The notes under the pieces were generated by a model, which searched no databases, was not told the origin of the DNA, and worked only from the letters and a program-made list of their open reading frames with translations. From NCBI RefSeq assembly GCF_024159025.1, contig NZ_JAMYXC010000029.1, positions 25,683-89,682 of the forward strand: 64,000 bases of DNA, read 5' to 3'. Positions 55,354 to 63,820 of this stretch are shown here, piece by piece; positions within the stretch are counted from its first letter, which is position 1; every line of letters starts with the position of its first letter. The DNA comes from Limimaricola litoreus (lineage in GTDB: Bacteria > Pseudomonadota > Alphaproteobacteria > Rhodobacterales > Rhodobacteraceae). A program made the position numbers and the translations under genes.

Positions 55354-56207
55354 TGCGCGGCCCTCCAGGGCAGGACGGTTTCGATGGGGCCGACGATCGG
55401 CACGCAGACCGGTCGGCCGCTCGCCGGATCACGCAGCACGTTCGCTTCGAGACCGAAGACCTCCCGCAGGGTCGCGGCGGTGAAGACGCGCTCCACGCGG
55501 CCCTCCGCGAGAATGCGGCCGTCCTTCATCATGACAAGGTGGTCGGCGAAGGCGGCCGCGACGTTCAGCTCGTGCAGGACGACGACCAGCGTGCGCCCGT
55601 CTTCCCTCGCGATCCGCCGCAACAGGCGCATCAGGTCGACCTGGACCTTGAGGTCGAGAAAGGTCGTCGGCTCATCGAGGAGCAGGATGCCTGTCTCCTG
55701 CGCGAGCACCATGGCGATCCAGCAGCGTTGCCGTTGCCCGCCCGAAAGATCCGACACGGGCCGGTCGGCGAACTGGATCACATCCGCGGCCCGCATCGCG
55801 GCATCGACGGCCTCGGCGTCCTCGCGTGACCATTGCCGCAGCAGCGACTGGTGCGGATAGCGTCCTTGCGCCACCAGCTCGCGCACGCGCAGCCCTTCGG
55901 GGGCGATCGGCCCCTGCGGCAGCAGGGCGAGTTGCTTGGCAACCTCGCGCGTCGGGGTCGACCGCAGCGGGCGGCCATCGAGCCTGATCTCGCCCGCGCT
56001 GACCGGCAGGACGCGGGCCATGGCCTTCATGAAGGTGGATTTTCCGGAGCCGTTGGGACCGACGAGAACCGTCAATGCGCCATCCGGCACATCGAGGGAA
56101 ACATCACGGACGATCGGCGCGTCGCCATAGCCGACCGCGACACCCGCCACGCGAAGGCGAGATGCAGCGCTCTCTTCCGGAGCGTCTGAATTGTTATATC
56201 CGGTCAT
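55350..56207 (-). CDS. Siderophore ABC transporter ATPase
   Basis: 285 residues from ATG 56207. Walker A GPNGSGKST near 49-57, Q-loop LLPQGPIAPEG, ABC signature LSGGQRQR near 148, Walker B ILLLDEPTT near 169 and the switch His in VVLHELNVA: all standard for FecE/FhuC. First gene of a tightly coupled six-gene operon (ATPase, permease, permease, reductase, binding protein, binding protein). The upstream 145 bp are AT-rich and shared with the divergent gene at 56353; iron-dependent control is likely, but no known box could be matched. Confidence 0.9.
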   Translation of the reverse strand: MTGYNNSDAPEESAASRLRVAGVAVGYGDAPIVRDVSLDVPDGALTVLVGPNGSGKSTFMKAMARVLPVSAGEIRLDGRPLRSTPTREVAKQLALLPQGPIAPEGLRVRELVAQGRYPHQSLLRQWSREDAEAVDAAMRAADVIQFADRPVSDLSGGQRQRCWIAMVLAQETGILLLDEPTTFLDLKVQVDLMRLLRRIAREDGRTLVVVLHELNVAAAFADHLVMMKDGRILAEGRVERVFTAATLREVFGLEANVLRDPASGRPVCVPIVGPIETVLPWRAAQ

Positions 56208-56259
56208 GCTCTGCCCCTGTTGCGACTCATGCCTAAGCAAATTTGTCGGATTAAACAAG

Positions 56260-56287
56260 TTGACTGACAATATTGGTCGGGTATGAG
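56260..56287 (+). promoter_or_regulatory. Possible sigma70-type promoter in the divergent iron-gene spacer
   Basis: TTGACT (56260-56265) and TATGAG (56282-56287) are 16 bp apart, pointing toward the gene at 56353. The overlapping TTGTCGGATTAAACAAGTTG could host an iron regulator, but no established consensus was matched. Confidence 0.3.
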
Positions 56288-56352
56288 GGGCGCCGGATGA
56301 AGGAGCGGCGGACGCCAATGTCTATCCGTCTCCTTTTTCGACGTGATGCCCG

Positions 56353-56895
56353 ATGGACATCGTCGGGAAACAAGATGCTCGACCGACTCTGGACCTGGAT
56401 AAAACTATGTTCCTCGCCGCCTCCGACCCCCGCGTTGTCTTTGACAGCGACCAGCGAGCTTCATTGGAGCCCAAGGACCGGCGACTGCTGGCCCAAATGC
56501 GGCTGTCTGCACTACGTTGCCGGTCCCGGAGCCGGATCGAACTGGCGCAGGCCTGCGCCATGGTTGGCACTCGGCGAGACATTCCGCCGGACACCGTGCT
56601 CGATGCCCTGATCCGGACGCTGGGTGAAGCGCTTGGCCGCTCTCCCCGCTTCTATCGACCGACCGCCCGGGCGCTGTCCTTCGACGAAAGCTGGTTGCTG
56701 CGCCTGATCGCCGCTCTGCGCGACGACGACCTGACCAGCGCCACGTTCCTATTGCACAGCCGCGTGCCAGCGCAGGTCCGGCGGTCCTTGGTTCATCTGG
56801 TCGCTCGCGTCGCGTCCGATAGTGACACGTTGACACGCTTGGCGGACGCGACAGATGATCCGGCATCCCCGAAGCTGGAAAGGATTGCGTCATGA
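56353..56895 (+). CDS. Uncharacterised protein upstream of dps, 180 aa
   Basis: From ATG 56353. The protein is Arg/Leu/Ala-rich and entirely helical (RRLLAQMRLSALRCRSRSRI, then FDESWLLRLIAALRDDDLTS and RSLVHLVARVASD). No membrane helix, no known motif. Its stop overlaps the Dps start (ATGA), so the two proteins are co-translated and probably act in the same stress or iron context. Confidence 0.6.
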   Translation: MDIVGKQDARPTLDLDKTMFLAASDPRVVFDSDQRASLEPKDRRLLAQMRLSALRCRSRSRIELAQACAMVGTRRDIPPDTVLDALIRTLGEALGRSPRFYRPTARALSFDESWLLRLIAALRDDDLTSATFLLHSRVPAQVRRSLVHLVARVASDSDTLTRLADATDDPASPKLERIAS

Positions 56896-57362
56896 CACAG
56901 CCTGCCATCGAGTTGAGCCCCGACGCTCGGAAGGAGATCGCCGAGGCGCTGAACCAGAGCGTGGCGGAGACCGCGGTCACCACCATGCTCGCCCAGAACT
57001 TCCACTGGAACGTCACCGGCATGGCTTTCGGTGAATTGCATCGCCTGTTCCAGGAAATCTACGAGGATCACTTTCAGGCGCAGGACGATCTTGCCGAGCG
57101 TATCCGTGCCCTGAACGAGCATGCCGAGGGCAAACTTGCCGGCATGCTCGAGCGATCAAAGGTCGAGGAGCATGACGGTCATCAGAGTGACCGGGAGATG
57201 GTCGAAATCCTGATGAAAGCGCAGGAGACCATTGCTGCTACGCTGGGGGGGCTTGGCGAACTCGCAGCCAATCACGGTGATACCTTGACCGAGGATCTTG
57301 CCATCGAGCGCGGGCGAACCCACGAGAAATTCGCTTGGATGCTGCGTGCCCATATCGCCTGA
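56892..57362 (+). CDS. dps: Dps-family DNA-binding ferritin-like protein
   Basis: 156 residues. The ferroxidase-site pattern of Dps is present: AQNFHWNVTGMAFGELHRLF near 34-53 with His and Asp/Glu ligands, and the helix EIYEDHFQAQDDLAERIRAL. The protein assembles as a 12-mer, oxidises and stores iron and shields DNA from hydrogen peroxide. It sits inside the siderophore block, so import and storage of iron are encoded together. A strong terminator follows. Confidence 0.85.
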   Translation: MTQPAIELSPDARKEIAEALNQSVAETAVTTMLAQNFHWNVTGMAFGELHRLFQEIYEDHFQAQDDLAERIRALNEHAEGKLAGMLERSKVEEHDGHQSDREMVEILMKAQETIAATLGGLGELAANHGDTLTEDLAIERGRTHEKFAWMLRAHIA

Positions 57363-57382
57363 AAACGGCGAGTGAAAGATTC

Positions 57383-57411
57383 AAGCGGCGCCCGAGGGGC
57401 GCCGCTTTCTG
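57383..57411 (+). terminator. Rho-independent terminator after dps
   Basis: AAGCGGCGCC (57383-57392) pairs with GGCGCCGCTT (57398-57407), followed by TTCTGTTT. It also lies at the end of the convergent DUF1289 gene (57487). Confidence 0.8.
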
Positions 57412-57486
57412 TTTCAGAATAACCCGGGCCGCAGCGGGCTTGTCCGGCATTCGGAGACCCACGCCTCCCGCCTCGGAACATCGCGA

Positions 57487-57735
57487 TCAAGTCGCAAGGG
57501 GCGGCATCACGCCCTTCTTCGCGCATTTCTTGAGATAGGCCGGTGCCCAGTGTCGGAACAGGCACAGATCGTTCTGCTGATGAACCAGCATGGTGACGAA
57601 GGCCTCGCGGTGCTCGGGCTTCTTCAACGTCTTGAACATCTTCTTCTGGGCCTTGGTCATAGAGCAGCCGATACAATGACCTTCGCGGCGGAACTTGCAG
57701 ACGTCGATGCAGGGGGATGGCAGTTTCTTCGCCAT
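57487..57735 (-). CDS. DUF1289 small cysteine protein
   Basis: 82 residues from ATG 57735. The family pattern is SPCIDVCKFRREGHCIGCSM with Cys9, Cys13, Cys21 and Cys24, a probable metal or FeS site. Members are widespread in Proteobacteria and unassigned. It follows the TonB receptor gene on the same strand after a 192 bp gap and may be read with it. Confidence 0.75.
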   Translation of the reverse strand: MAKKLPSPCIDVCKFRREGHCIGCSMTKAQKKMFKTLKKPEHREAFVTMLVHQQNDLCLFRHWAPAYLKKCAKKGVMPPLAT

Positions 57736-57927
57736 GGTCTCTCCGATGCGGCCGGGGCTTCTGCCTTGCCGCTTCAGATAGTCACCTCGTCCAAACGGGA
57801 AAAGATATGGCATCGGGTTTCTTGTCCGCCGCACACCATCCCCGGCAGACAAGCGAGAACCGCCGGACCAGGAGGGAACCGGCCCGGCGGCTGTAGGGGC
57901 GTTTCGGGAACGCCCCGAACCCGCTGA

Positions 57928-60015
57928 TCAGAACTTGACGCTGGTGCTTAACGAGATGTCGCGGCCCTCGCCGAAGTAGCACGTGGCAGAATCGCAATTG
58001 GTGAAATGCTCGTCATCGGTCAGGTTGCGGAGGTTGAGCGAGACTTCGTAATCGTCGGTGCCGTAGGCCACCCGCGCGTCGTAGAGCGTGTTGTCCGGCA
58101 CGAAACTGTTGCCGTCGCCATCCTCGCGATCACCCGCAAAGCGCGCACCGACGCCGAACTCCCAGCCCGCGAGCCGGCCAGCCTCAGGGGCATAAGTCAC
58201 CCAACCTGAACCAAAAGTCTCGGCCACGGTAGCAATGGAGTTGCCGTCGACATTCTCGGTGTCGAGCATGGTGAAGTTCGCGTCGAAGCGCAGGTCGCGC
58301 CAAAGAGTCTGCGCCTCGAGCTCGATGCCCTGCACGGTCGCCTCGCCGGTTTGGATTTGGAAGCCCGGGTTCTCGGGATCGGCGATGGTCAGGTTCGACT
58401 TGGTGAGGTCGAACAGCGCCACCGAGTAGATACTGTTGGTGCCGAGCGGCTGGTATTTCATACCGACCTCGTATTGCTCGCCTCGGGTCGGCTCGAACGG
58501 ATCGCCTTCCGCATCCGAGCCCACGACCTCCTGCCGGAAGCTTTCGGCGTAGCTGCCATAGACCGAGACGCCGTTATCGAAGGCATAAAGCAGCGCGACA
58601 TTGCCGGTCACAGCGTCGTCCTCGGCGTTGACGACCGCCGAGGTGAAGGTGCCGGTGGTCTCGCCGGTCTCGATCTCGCCGTAGCGCAGGCCGGTGTCGA
58701 GATGCAGCCGCCCGCCGAAGGTTGCGCGGTTCTGTACGTAGAGCCCGCGCTCCTCGACCGTGCTGGCCGGGCTGTCGATCACGGCGATCTCGGGTGCGCC
58801 GGGATAGACCGGGTCGAAGGGATCGATCGGGGCGATCTGCGCGCCGTAGCCGGTATCGCTATCGTATTCGCCGCGATTGTAGCTCAGACCGAACAGGGTC
58901 TGCATTTCGATCGAGCCGAGCGCGTAATCGGCCGTGGCGGTCACGTCGGCACCGAATGTCTCGAGTTCGTTCTCGGCGCGGTAGAAGGTGCGGTTGATCG
59001 TGTCATCGCTGTTGTAGCGGTTCGTCTCGAAGTTGTCGAAGGCCCACCAGGCATGGCGGTAATCGGCCTTGCCCCGGGTCGCGCGGGCGCGCGCATCGAT
59101 CGACCAGACCGGCGACAGGCGGTGCTCGGCCAACAGCGTGACGCCACGGCTTTCGCTGTCATAGCGATCGAAGCCCGGCTCGCCCACAAAGAGGCTGTCA
59201 TCGAGGAAGCGTCCATCGGGCGAGGGCTCCAGAGTACCGAAACGCGAGGCGAACTGGATCATCGGACTGGCCTGGTTTTCTTGGTAGTTGCCCAGCAGGG
59301 TCAGCTTGGTGCCGGCCTGCGGCTCCCAAGTGATCGAGGGCGCGATGGCGAAGGCATCGTCGCGGCTGTGTTCCACCTGAGTCTCGCTGTCGCGCGCCAG
59401 CGCTACGATGCGGCTGCGCAGGCTGCCATCGGCATTTAGATCGTGCGAGACGTCGAGCCCGACCTGCCGGCGCTCATGCGACCCAATCTGAAACTGGGCG
59501 ATGTTCTCCGAGTCTTCGGCCGAGGTCTTGGAGGAGGTGTTGACCACGCCGCCGACCTCACCATTGCCATAAAGCCCCGAGGCCGGGCCGCGCAGCACGC
59601 CGATCTGCGAAAGCAGGAAGGGCTCGGGCTTGGTATCGTTGTAGTAGCCGTAGCGCGCTGCCAGCCCGTCATGGAAGGTGGCCGGGCGAAAGCCGCGCAC
59701 GAGATACCAGTCCGAGCGGTTATCGAGGCCGAATTCGCCGGCGAACACACCGGCGCTGTACTGTAGCGCCTGTTCCACATCCTGCGCACCGCGCTCGGCA
59801 ATCTCGGCCTCGGTCACCACCGAGATAGCGCGCGGTGTCAGCGCGATCGGCGCGCCGGTTTTGGTGACGTTGCTGTCGAGCGCGATGGCATCGCCAAAGA
59901 AGGTGTCCTCGAATTCACCCTCAACAGTGATGGGGTCGAGTTCGATGTCCTGTGCCGCGGCAGGGAACGCCGCCATCAGGGCACAGATAGAAATTGCGGT
60001 GCGCCGAAGCAGCAT
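57928..60015 (-). CDS. TonB-dependent ferric-siderophore receptor
   Basis: 695 residues from ATG 60015. Signal peptide MLLRRTAISICALMAAFPAA, TonB-box-like DPITVEGEFEDTF right after it, plug domain with TPRAISVVTEAEIAERGAQD and LVRGFRPATFHDGLAARYGY, then a 22-strand barrel. The C-terminus ends in DISLSTSVKF with the terminal Phe that the outer-membrane insertion machinery recognises. This branch (FhuE/FpvA/FoxA-like) takes hydroxamate or mixed siderophores. Transcribed behind tonB, so it forms a dedicated uptake unit with the ABC operon. Confidence 0.9.
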   Translation of the reverse strand: MLLRRTAISICALMAAFPAAAQDIELDPITVEGEFEDTFFGDAIALDSNVTKTGAPIALTPRAISVVTEAEIAERGAQDVEQALQYSAGVFAGEFGLDNRSDWYLVRGFRPATFHDGLAARYGYYNDTKPEPFLLSQIGVLRGPASGLYGNGEVGGVVNTSSKTSAEDSENIAQFQIGSHERRQVGLDVSHDLNADGSLRSRIVALARDSETQVEHSRDDAFAIAPSITWEPQAGTKLTLLGNYQENQASPMIQFASRFGTLEPSPDGRFLDDSLFVGEPGFDRYDSESRGVTLLAEHRLSPVWSIDARARATRGKADYRHAWWAFDNFETNRYNSDDTINRTFYRAENELETFGADVTATADYALGSIEMQTLFGLSYNRGEYDSDTGYGAQIAPIDPFDPVYPGAPEIAVIDSPASTVEERGLYVQNRATFGGRLHLDTGLRYGEIETGETTGTFTSAVVNAEDDAVTGNVALLYAFDNGVSVYGSYAESFRQEVVGSDAEGDPFEPTRGEQYEVGMKYQPLGTNSIYSVALFDLTKSNLTIADPENPGFQIQTGEATVQGIELEAQTLWRDLRFDANFTMLDTENVDGNSIATVAETFGSGWVTYAPEAGRLAGWEFGVGARFAGDREDGDGNSFVPDNTLYDARVAYGTDDYEVSLNLRNLTDDEHFTNCDSATCYFGEGRDISLSTSVKF

Positions 60016-60113
60016 GACCGTCTCCATGAGTTTGTGCTGGAAATGCCTTGCCATGCCGGCTGGGTGCAGACCCGCTACATTTCCTTACTGAAATTATCAA
60101 GAACCAATTTCAG

Positions 60114-60989
60114 TCATCCGTTAAACAGCATTGGTAAGGTGAAGCTGTAACTTGGATTGTTCAGACCCTGCGGCGCGGCGGGCAGCCGCGCGGCCTGCAC
60201 CGCATTCAGCGCGGCCTGATCGAGCACGGCGTTGCCGGAGGAGCCGACCAGAGCGAGGCCGGTCAGCCGACCGCCGCGATCCACCGTAATCCGCACCGTC
60301 ACCTGGCCCGAGGCACCACGCGCGGAGTTGGGATAGCGCTTGCGCCGCTCGATCTGCGAACGCAGTTGCGCCCCCCATTGTGTGGTCAGCGACTGAACCT
60401 GCCCAGGCGACAGCCCCGGCGCGGCCTGCTGTTGCGCCGCGCCCGCCTGAGCGCCGCCGCCTGATCCAGCGGCGCGCTGTGCCTGCCGCGGTTCGGAGAC
60501 TTGCCGCTGCGGCTCCCGCTGGGGCTTTGGTTCGGGCTTCGGCGCCAGTTCGGGCGGCCGCTCCGGGCGCGGCTGCGGCCGGTCCTTCGGTGGCTCGGTC
60601 ATTGGCTGCTGCGGCTCGGGCGGCTGCGGCTCAGCCGAGATTGTGTCGATCTCGGGGGCGGCGGGCAGCGCTGGCGCCTGCGGCACCGCAAGGCCCGGCC
60701 CGGTTGGCATGGCAGGTGCGACCGGAGCGGCGGGGGCCGGCATCTTTGGCATCTGCGGCACGGGAGGCGCGATCGGCATGGGCTGCGCGATCTTCTCTGT
60801 CTCGGGCGGGCGCTCCCACGTATCAACAAGCACTGCGATCTGCGCGTCCCCAGCCGCCAGCGTCACCGTCTCGGCCCCGCTCGCCCCGGCAGCGGTTGGC
60901 GTCCCCTCATCGGGGCGCAGAGCGAGCAGCGCCAGATGCGCGCCGACCGCCAGCGCAAGGAAGCTTGCGCCTTCGAGCAAACGCCTCAT
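60114..60989 (-). CDS. tonB: TonB energy-transducing protein
   Basis: 291 residues, ATG 60989 overlapping the upstream ExbD stop (ATGA). One N-terminal membrane anchor (LLEGASFLALAVGAHLALLA), a long Pro/Ala/Glu-rich spacer (about 85-190) that spans the periplasm, and the C-terminal TonB fold: RSQIERRKRYPNSARGASGQ, VTVRITVDRGGRLTGLALVG and ALNAVQAARLPAAP. The spacer is long for the family. It couples the proton-motive force to the receptor encoded next. Confidence 0.85.
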   Translation of the reverse strand: MRRLLEGASFLALAVGAHLALLALRPDEGTPTAAGASGAETVTLAAGDAQIAVLVDTWERPPETEKIAQPMPIAPPVPQMPKMPAPAAPVAPAMPTGPGLAVPQAPALPAAPEIDTISAEPQPPEPQQPMTEPPKDRPQPRPERPPELAPKPEPKPQREPQRQVSEPRQAQRAAGSGGGAQAGAAQQQAAPGLSPGQVQSLTTQWGAQLRSQIERRKRYPNSARGASGQVTVRITVDRGGRLTGLALVGSSGNAVLDQAALNAVQAARLPAAPQGLNNPSYSFTLPMLFNG

Positions 60990-61378
60990 GGTGCGGCTGT
61001 CACGAGTTCGATCGCCGAAAAGCCCGCAGCCGACAGCTCGGGGAGCAGCGCCGCGAGCCGCGTCGCCGGCACGCCTGCATCGGCGCGCAGCGTCAGCACC
61101 TCGCAATCCTCGCAGATTTCCGCCTCAGTGGCAGCCGCGGCGATCGCGCCATCACCCAGTGTATCGCGGAACGCCACCGTGCCTTCGGCCGAGAGGTGCA
61201 GCACCAGCTCGCCGCCGGCGAGCGTCTCGGCCTCGGCCTTGGGCGGCGTCACCTCGAACGGCTCCGGCGGCGCGATCTGCGCTGTCATCAGAAAGAAGAT
61301 CAACAGCAAGAACACGACGTTGATCATCGGTACGATGCTCTCGGTCTGCGGCTTGCGGGGCGGCTCGGACAATCTCAT
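60986..61378 (-). CDS. exbD: ExbD-family transport protein 2
   Basis: 130 residues from ATG 61378. A single membrane helix with the essential motif PMINVVFLLLIFFLMTAQIA, in which the usual Asp of the helix is replaced by Asn (PMINVV instead of PMIDVV), then a periplasmic domain with a Cys pair (ICEDCEVLTL). The other ExbD of the operon keeps the Asp, so this copy may be a non-protonatable subunit. It starts 4 bp after the first exbD. Confidence 0.8.
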   Translation of the reverse strand: MRLSEPPRKPQTESIVPMINVVFLLLIFFLMTAQIAPPEPFEVTPPKAEAETLAGGELVLHLSAEGTVAFRDTLGDGAIAAAATEAEICEDCEVLTLRADAGVPATRLAALLPELSAAGFSAIELVTAAP

Positions 61379-61382
61379 CAGT

Positions 61383-61766
61383 TCACTCCACCAGCACAAG
61401 TTGGCCGTAGCCCTCGGCCGAGAGACGCTGCATCACCGTCACCAGCCGCTGAAGCCCGGTGCCCTCTTTGGCGCGCAGCACGATGGTGTCGGACGGGTCC
61501 TCAACCAGACCGGCCAGCGCCTCGGCCAGCGCCGTCTCTTCGATTGCCACGCCGTTCAGCGCCAGCGTTTCTTCTCCGACTGTGACCAGCCGCGGCGGCC
61601 CCTGCCAGCCCGCGCTTGCTGTCTTTCCCGCGGCGTTCAGCGGCAGCTGCTGGTCGAGACCGAACCGAGCGGAGAGCATGAAAAACACCAGAAGCAGGAA
61701 CACCACGTCGATCATCGGTGTCAGGCTGATGCGCCGACGCGACCGGTCGAGATCGGCGAAATTCAT
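61383..61766 (-). CDS. exbD: ExbD-family transport protein 1
   Basis: 127 residues. The helix LTPMIDVVFLLLVFFMLSAR contains the proton-carrying Asp. The periplasmic part follows the TolR/ExbD fold and ends in RLSAEGYGQLVLVE. It starts one base after the exbB stop. With ExbB it forms the inner-membrane motor that energises TonB. Confidence 0.85.
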   Translation of the reverse strand: MNFADLDRSRRRISLTPMIDVVFLLLVFFMLSARFGLDQQLPLNAAGKTASAGWQGPPRLVTVGEETLALNGVAIEETALAEALAGLVEDPSDTIVLRAKEGTGLQRLVTVMQRLSAEGYGQLVLVE

Positions 61767-61767
61767 C

Positions 61768-62451
61768 TCAGGCCGCCCGCGCGACCAGCTCGGCCGACGC
61801 CACCGGTCGCAGGAAAATCCGGGTCGCAGCGTCCTCCATCTCGTGGCGCAGCCGGTCGGCGACGCTCTCGAACCAGGTTAGCGCCATCGAGGCCGGAATC
61901 GCCACCGCCATGCCGGCGGCGGTGGTCAGCAGCGCCTCCCAGATACCGCCCGCCAGTGCCGCCGGATCGGCCCGACTGCCGGCCTCCTGCAACGCCTGGA
62001 ACGCGGCGATCATGCCGAGTACGGTGCCCAGAAGCCCCAGCAGCGGTGCAATGGTCGCAATCAGCTCCAGCGGCCGCAGCCCGGCCTTGGCGCGAGCCAG
62101 TAGCTCCCGGGCGACGCGCTCAGTTTCAGACTGCGCGGCTGCATCGTCGAGGCCGGGATCGCGCCGGGACCGCATCGCCGCCTGCACCAGCTGTGCCCGG
62201 CAGCTGCGCCGCCCGTCTATCAACGCCAGCGCCTCGGCCTCGCGCCCTGCGATCCAATGCGCGACCGCGCGCCGCGTGCGCCGGCCTCCGCTCCACGCTC
62301 CGAGCAGCGCCAGCCGCCACGTTTTCCACAGGATCAGCGCCAGTGTGATCACCGAGAGAGCGACAATCGCCCAGATCGCCGGGCCGCCAAGCACAATTAC
62401 CTCCCAGCCGCCTTCAAGCCCCGTCTGCGCGCGTGTCCAGATCTCGTTCAT
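61768..62451 (-). CDS. exbB: ExbB/TolQ/MotA-family proton channel protein
   Basis: 227 residues from ATG 62451. Three membrane helices: AIWAIVALSVITLALILWKT near 25-45, LELIATIAPLLGLLGTVLGM near 128-147 and the TTAAGMAVAIPASMALTWFE segment near 170-190, which matches the conserved ExbB core. It heads the operon exbB-exbD-exbD-tonB-receptor. The 207 bp upstream, toward the recombinase gene, contain the promoter region (an AT-rich AGTCTTAGTCTAATAGTC near 62500). Confidence 0.85.
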   Translation of the reverse strand: MNEIWTRAQTGLEGGWEVIVLGGPAIWAIVALSVITLALILWKTWRLALLGAWSGGRRTRRAVAHWIAGREAEALALIDGRRSCRAQLVQAAMRSRRDPGLDDAAAQSETERVARELLARAKAGLRPLELIATIAPLLGLLGTVLGMIAAFQALQEAGSRADPAALAGGIWEALLTTAAGMAVAIPASMALTWFESVADRLRHEMEDAATRIFLRPVASAELVARAA

Positions 62452-62658
62452 GATGGGTTCCCTCGATTGCGGGCGGTGCACCGATCGGGCGCAATACAAA
62501 GTCTTAGTCTAATAGTCGGGATTGTGCGGTAGGTCCATACGTGTGGTGAGACGAACGCATGGGGTTGGGCGCTCGGCGACTTCTGAAAAGAAGCCGGTGG
62601 CTGTGAATAGCCCTATGTTTAGGAAACGCCCCTTTACCGAATTCGAGATTAAAGACTG

Positions 62659-63693
62659 CTACAGCCCCGCGGCCCTGGTCAGGTTCACCCTGAACCTGTC
62701 CCGACTTCGCTGATACCGGCGGGTCATCTCGGCCGAGGCATGACCGAGCTGCTTCTGGACATGGCGCTCGTCGATCTCGGCCGACGAGGCCAGTCCGGCG
62801 CGCAGCGAATGCCCGGCGAAGAGAGCCCGGCGCTCGGCCTCCGGCAGCTCGGCTCGCAGCCCCGCCGCCAGCGCCGTGCGCTGCACCAGCCGCGCCACGT
62901 GGCGATCGTTCAGGCGACGCTCGAGGGCGCGGGCTCCGTCATGGCTGACGGCGGTGAACAGTGGGCCGAAATCGATCTTCGCGAAGTCCAGCCAGCACTC
63001 CAGCGCCTGCACCGGGCAGGTGGTCTTACTGGAGCCGCGCGCGATCTCGATCTCGCGCCAGCCGGTCTTGCCGCGCAGCGTCACAAGCGCGCCGGCGTCG
63101 AGGATTTCGACCCAGCCGCTGCCGTCGAGGGTGTCATCTTTCACCCGGTCGAGCCCGACGAGTTCCGAGCGGCGCAGCGCCCCGGCGAAGCCGACAAGCA
63201 GCATCGCCCGATCGCGCAGCCCGCGCAGGTCGTGGCCGAGGGTGGCCAGCATCGCGCGCAGATCGTCGGGTCCGATCGCGTCCTTCTGCACCGGCGGCCG
63301 GGCGTGGCGGCGGCGGATGCCGGCGAGGACCGATGAGATGTGCCGGTCGCGGCGGTCGAGCCGAAAGCCGCGCTGCGCGTAGCCCCAGGAGAGACCGGCC
63401 AGCCGCCGCTCGATCGAGGCCACCGACAGCGCGCGGGCCGTGCCCGAGGGGGCCGCGAGATCGGTGATGTAGAGGCCGACCAACTCTGGGGAGGGGGGCA
63501 GGGGGTCGGCGCCCTTCAACCGGCACCAGCGCGCGAAGGCCGCCCAGTCGCGCGTATAGGCCCGGCGCGTGTTCTCGGCGATAGCATGGTCGGCATAGCC
63601 GCGGGCGGTGTCGACGAGGCGGTCGAGATTGCCGGAGCCCGCGACATGCTCGGGCAGGGCGATCGGAGCGGGGATTTGGGGCGTGTCCGGCAT
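62659..63693 (-). CDS. Site-associated tyrosine recombinase, intact copy
   Basis: 344 residues. An N-terminal SAM-like core-binding domain (ENTRRAYTRDWAAFARWCRL) precedes a complete catalytic domain: Arg174/175 in GALRRSEL, Lys209 in TLRGKTGW, H295-S-L-R298 in AGHSLRAG, His318 in QLGHAS and the nucleophile Tyr327 in MTRRYQRS. The ATG at 63693 is 22 nt from the palindrome at 63716. It is the only undamaged copy of three in the window and could act in trans on all four sites. The family is close to XerC/D-size recombinases. Confidence 0.9.
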   Translation of the reverse strand: MPDTPQIPAPIALPEHVAGSGNLDRLVDTARGYADHAIAENTRRAYTRDWAAFARWCRLKGADPLPPSPELVGLYITDLAAPSGTARALSVASIERRLAGLSWGYAQRGFRLDRRDRHISSVLAGIRRRHARPPVQKDAIGPDDLRAMLATLGHDLRGLRDRAMLLVGFAGALRRSELVGLDRVKDDTLDGSGWVEILDAGALVTLRGKTGWREIEIARGSSKTTCPVQALECWLDFAKIDFGPLFTAVSHDGARALERRLNDRHVARLVQRTALAAGLRAELPEAERRALFAGHSLRAGLASSAEIDERHVQKQLGHASAEMTRRYQRSRDRFRVNLTRAAGL

Positions 63694-63715
63694 GCCGATA
63701 AGCGTATCACCGCTA

Positions 63716-63742
63716 TGTCCGATAAACCAAGATTATCGGACA
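63716..63742. repeat. Dif-like palindromic site 4, 7 nt core
   Basis: TGTCCGATAA (63716-63725), core ACCAAGA, TTATCGGACA (63733-63742). The arms are perfect inverse copies as in site 3, but the core is one base longer and different. The right flank shares AGACCGCA with site 2 at the same distance. Confidence 0.85.
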
Positions 63743-63820
63743 TGATGTTAGACCGCACAGCGCGGCGGTTAAAACGCCATGGAATGGACAAAAGCGCCGC
63801 GACCCGGTAGCGCGAGAGGC

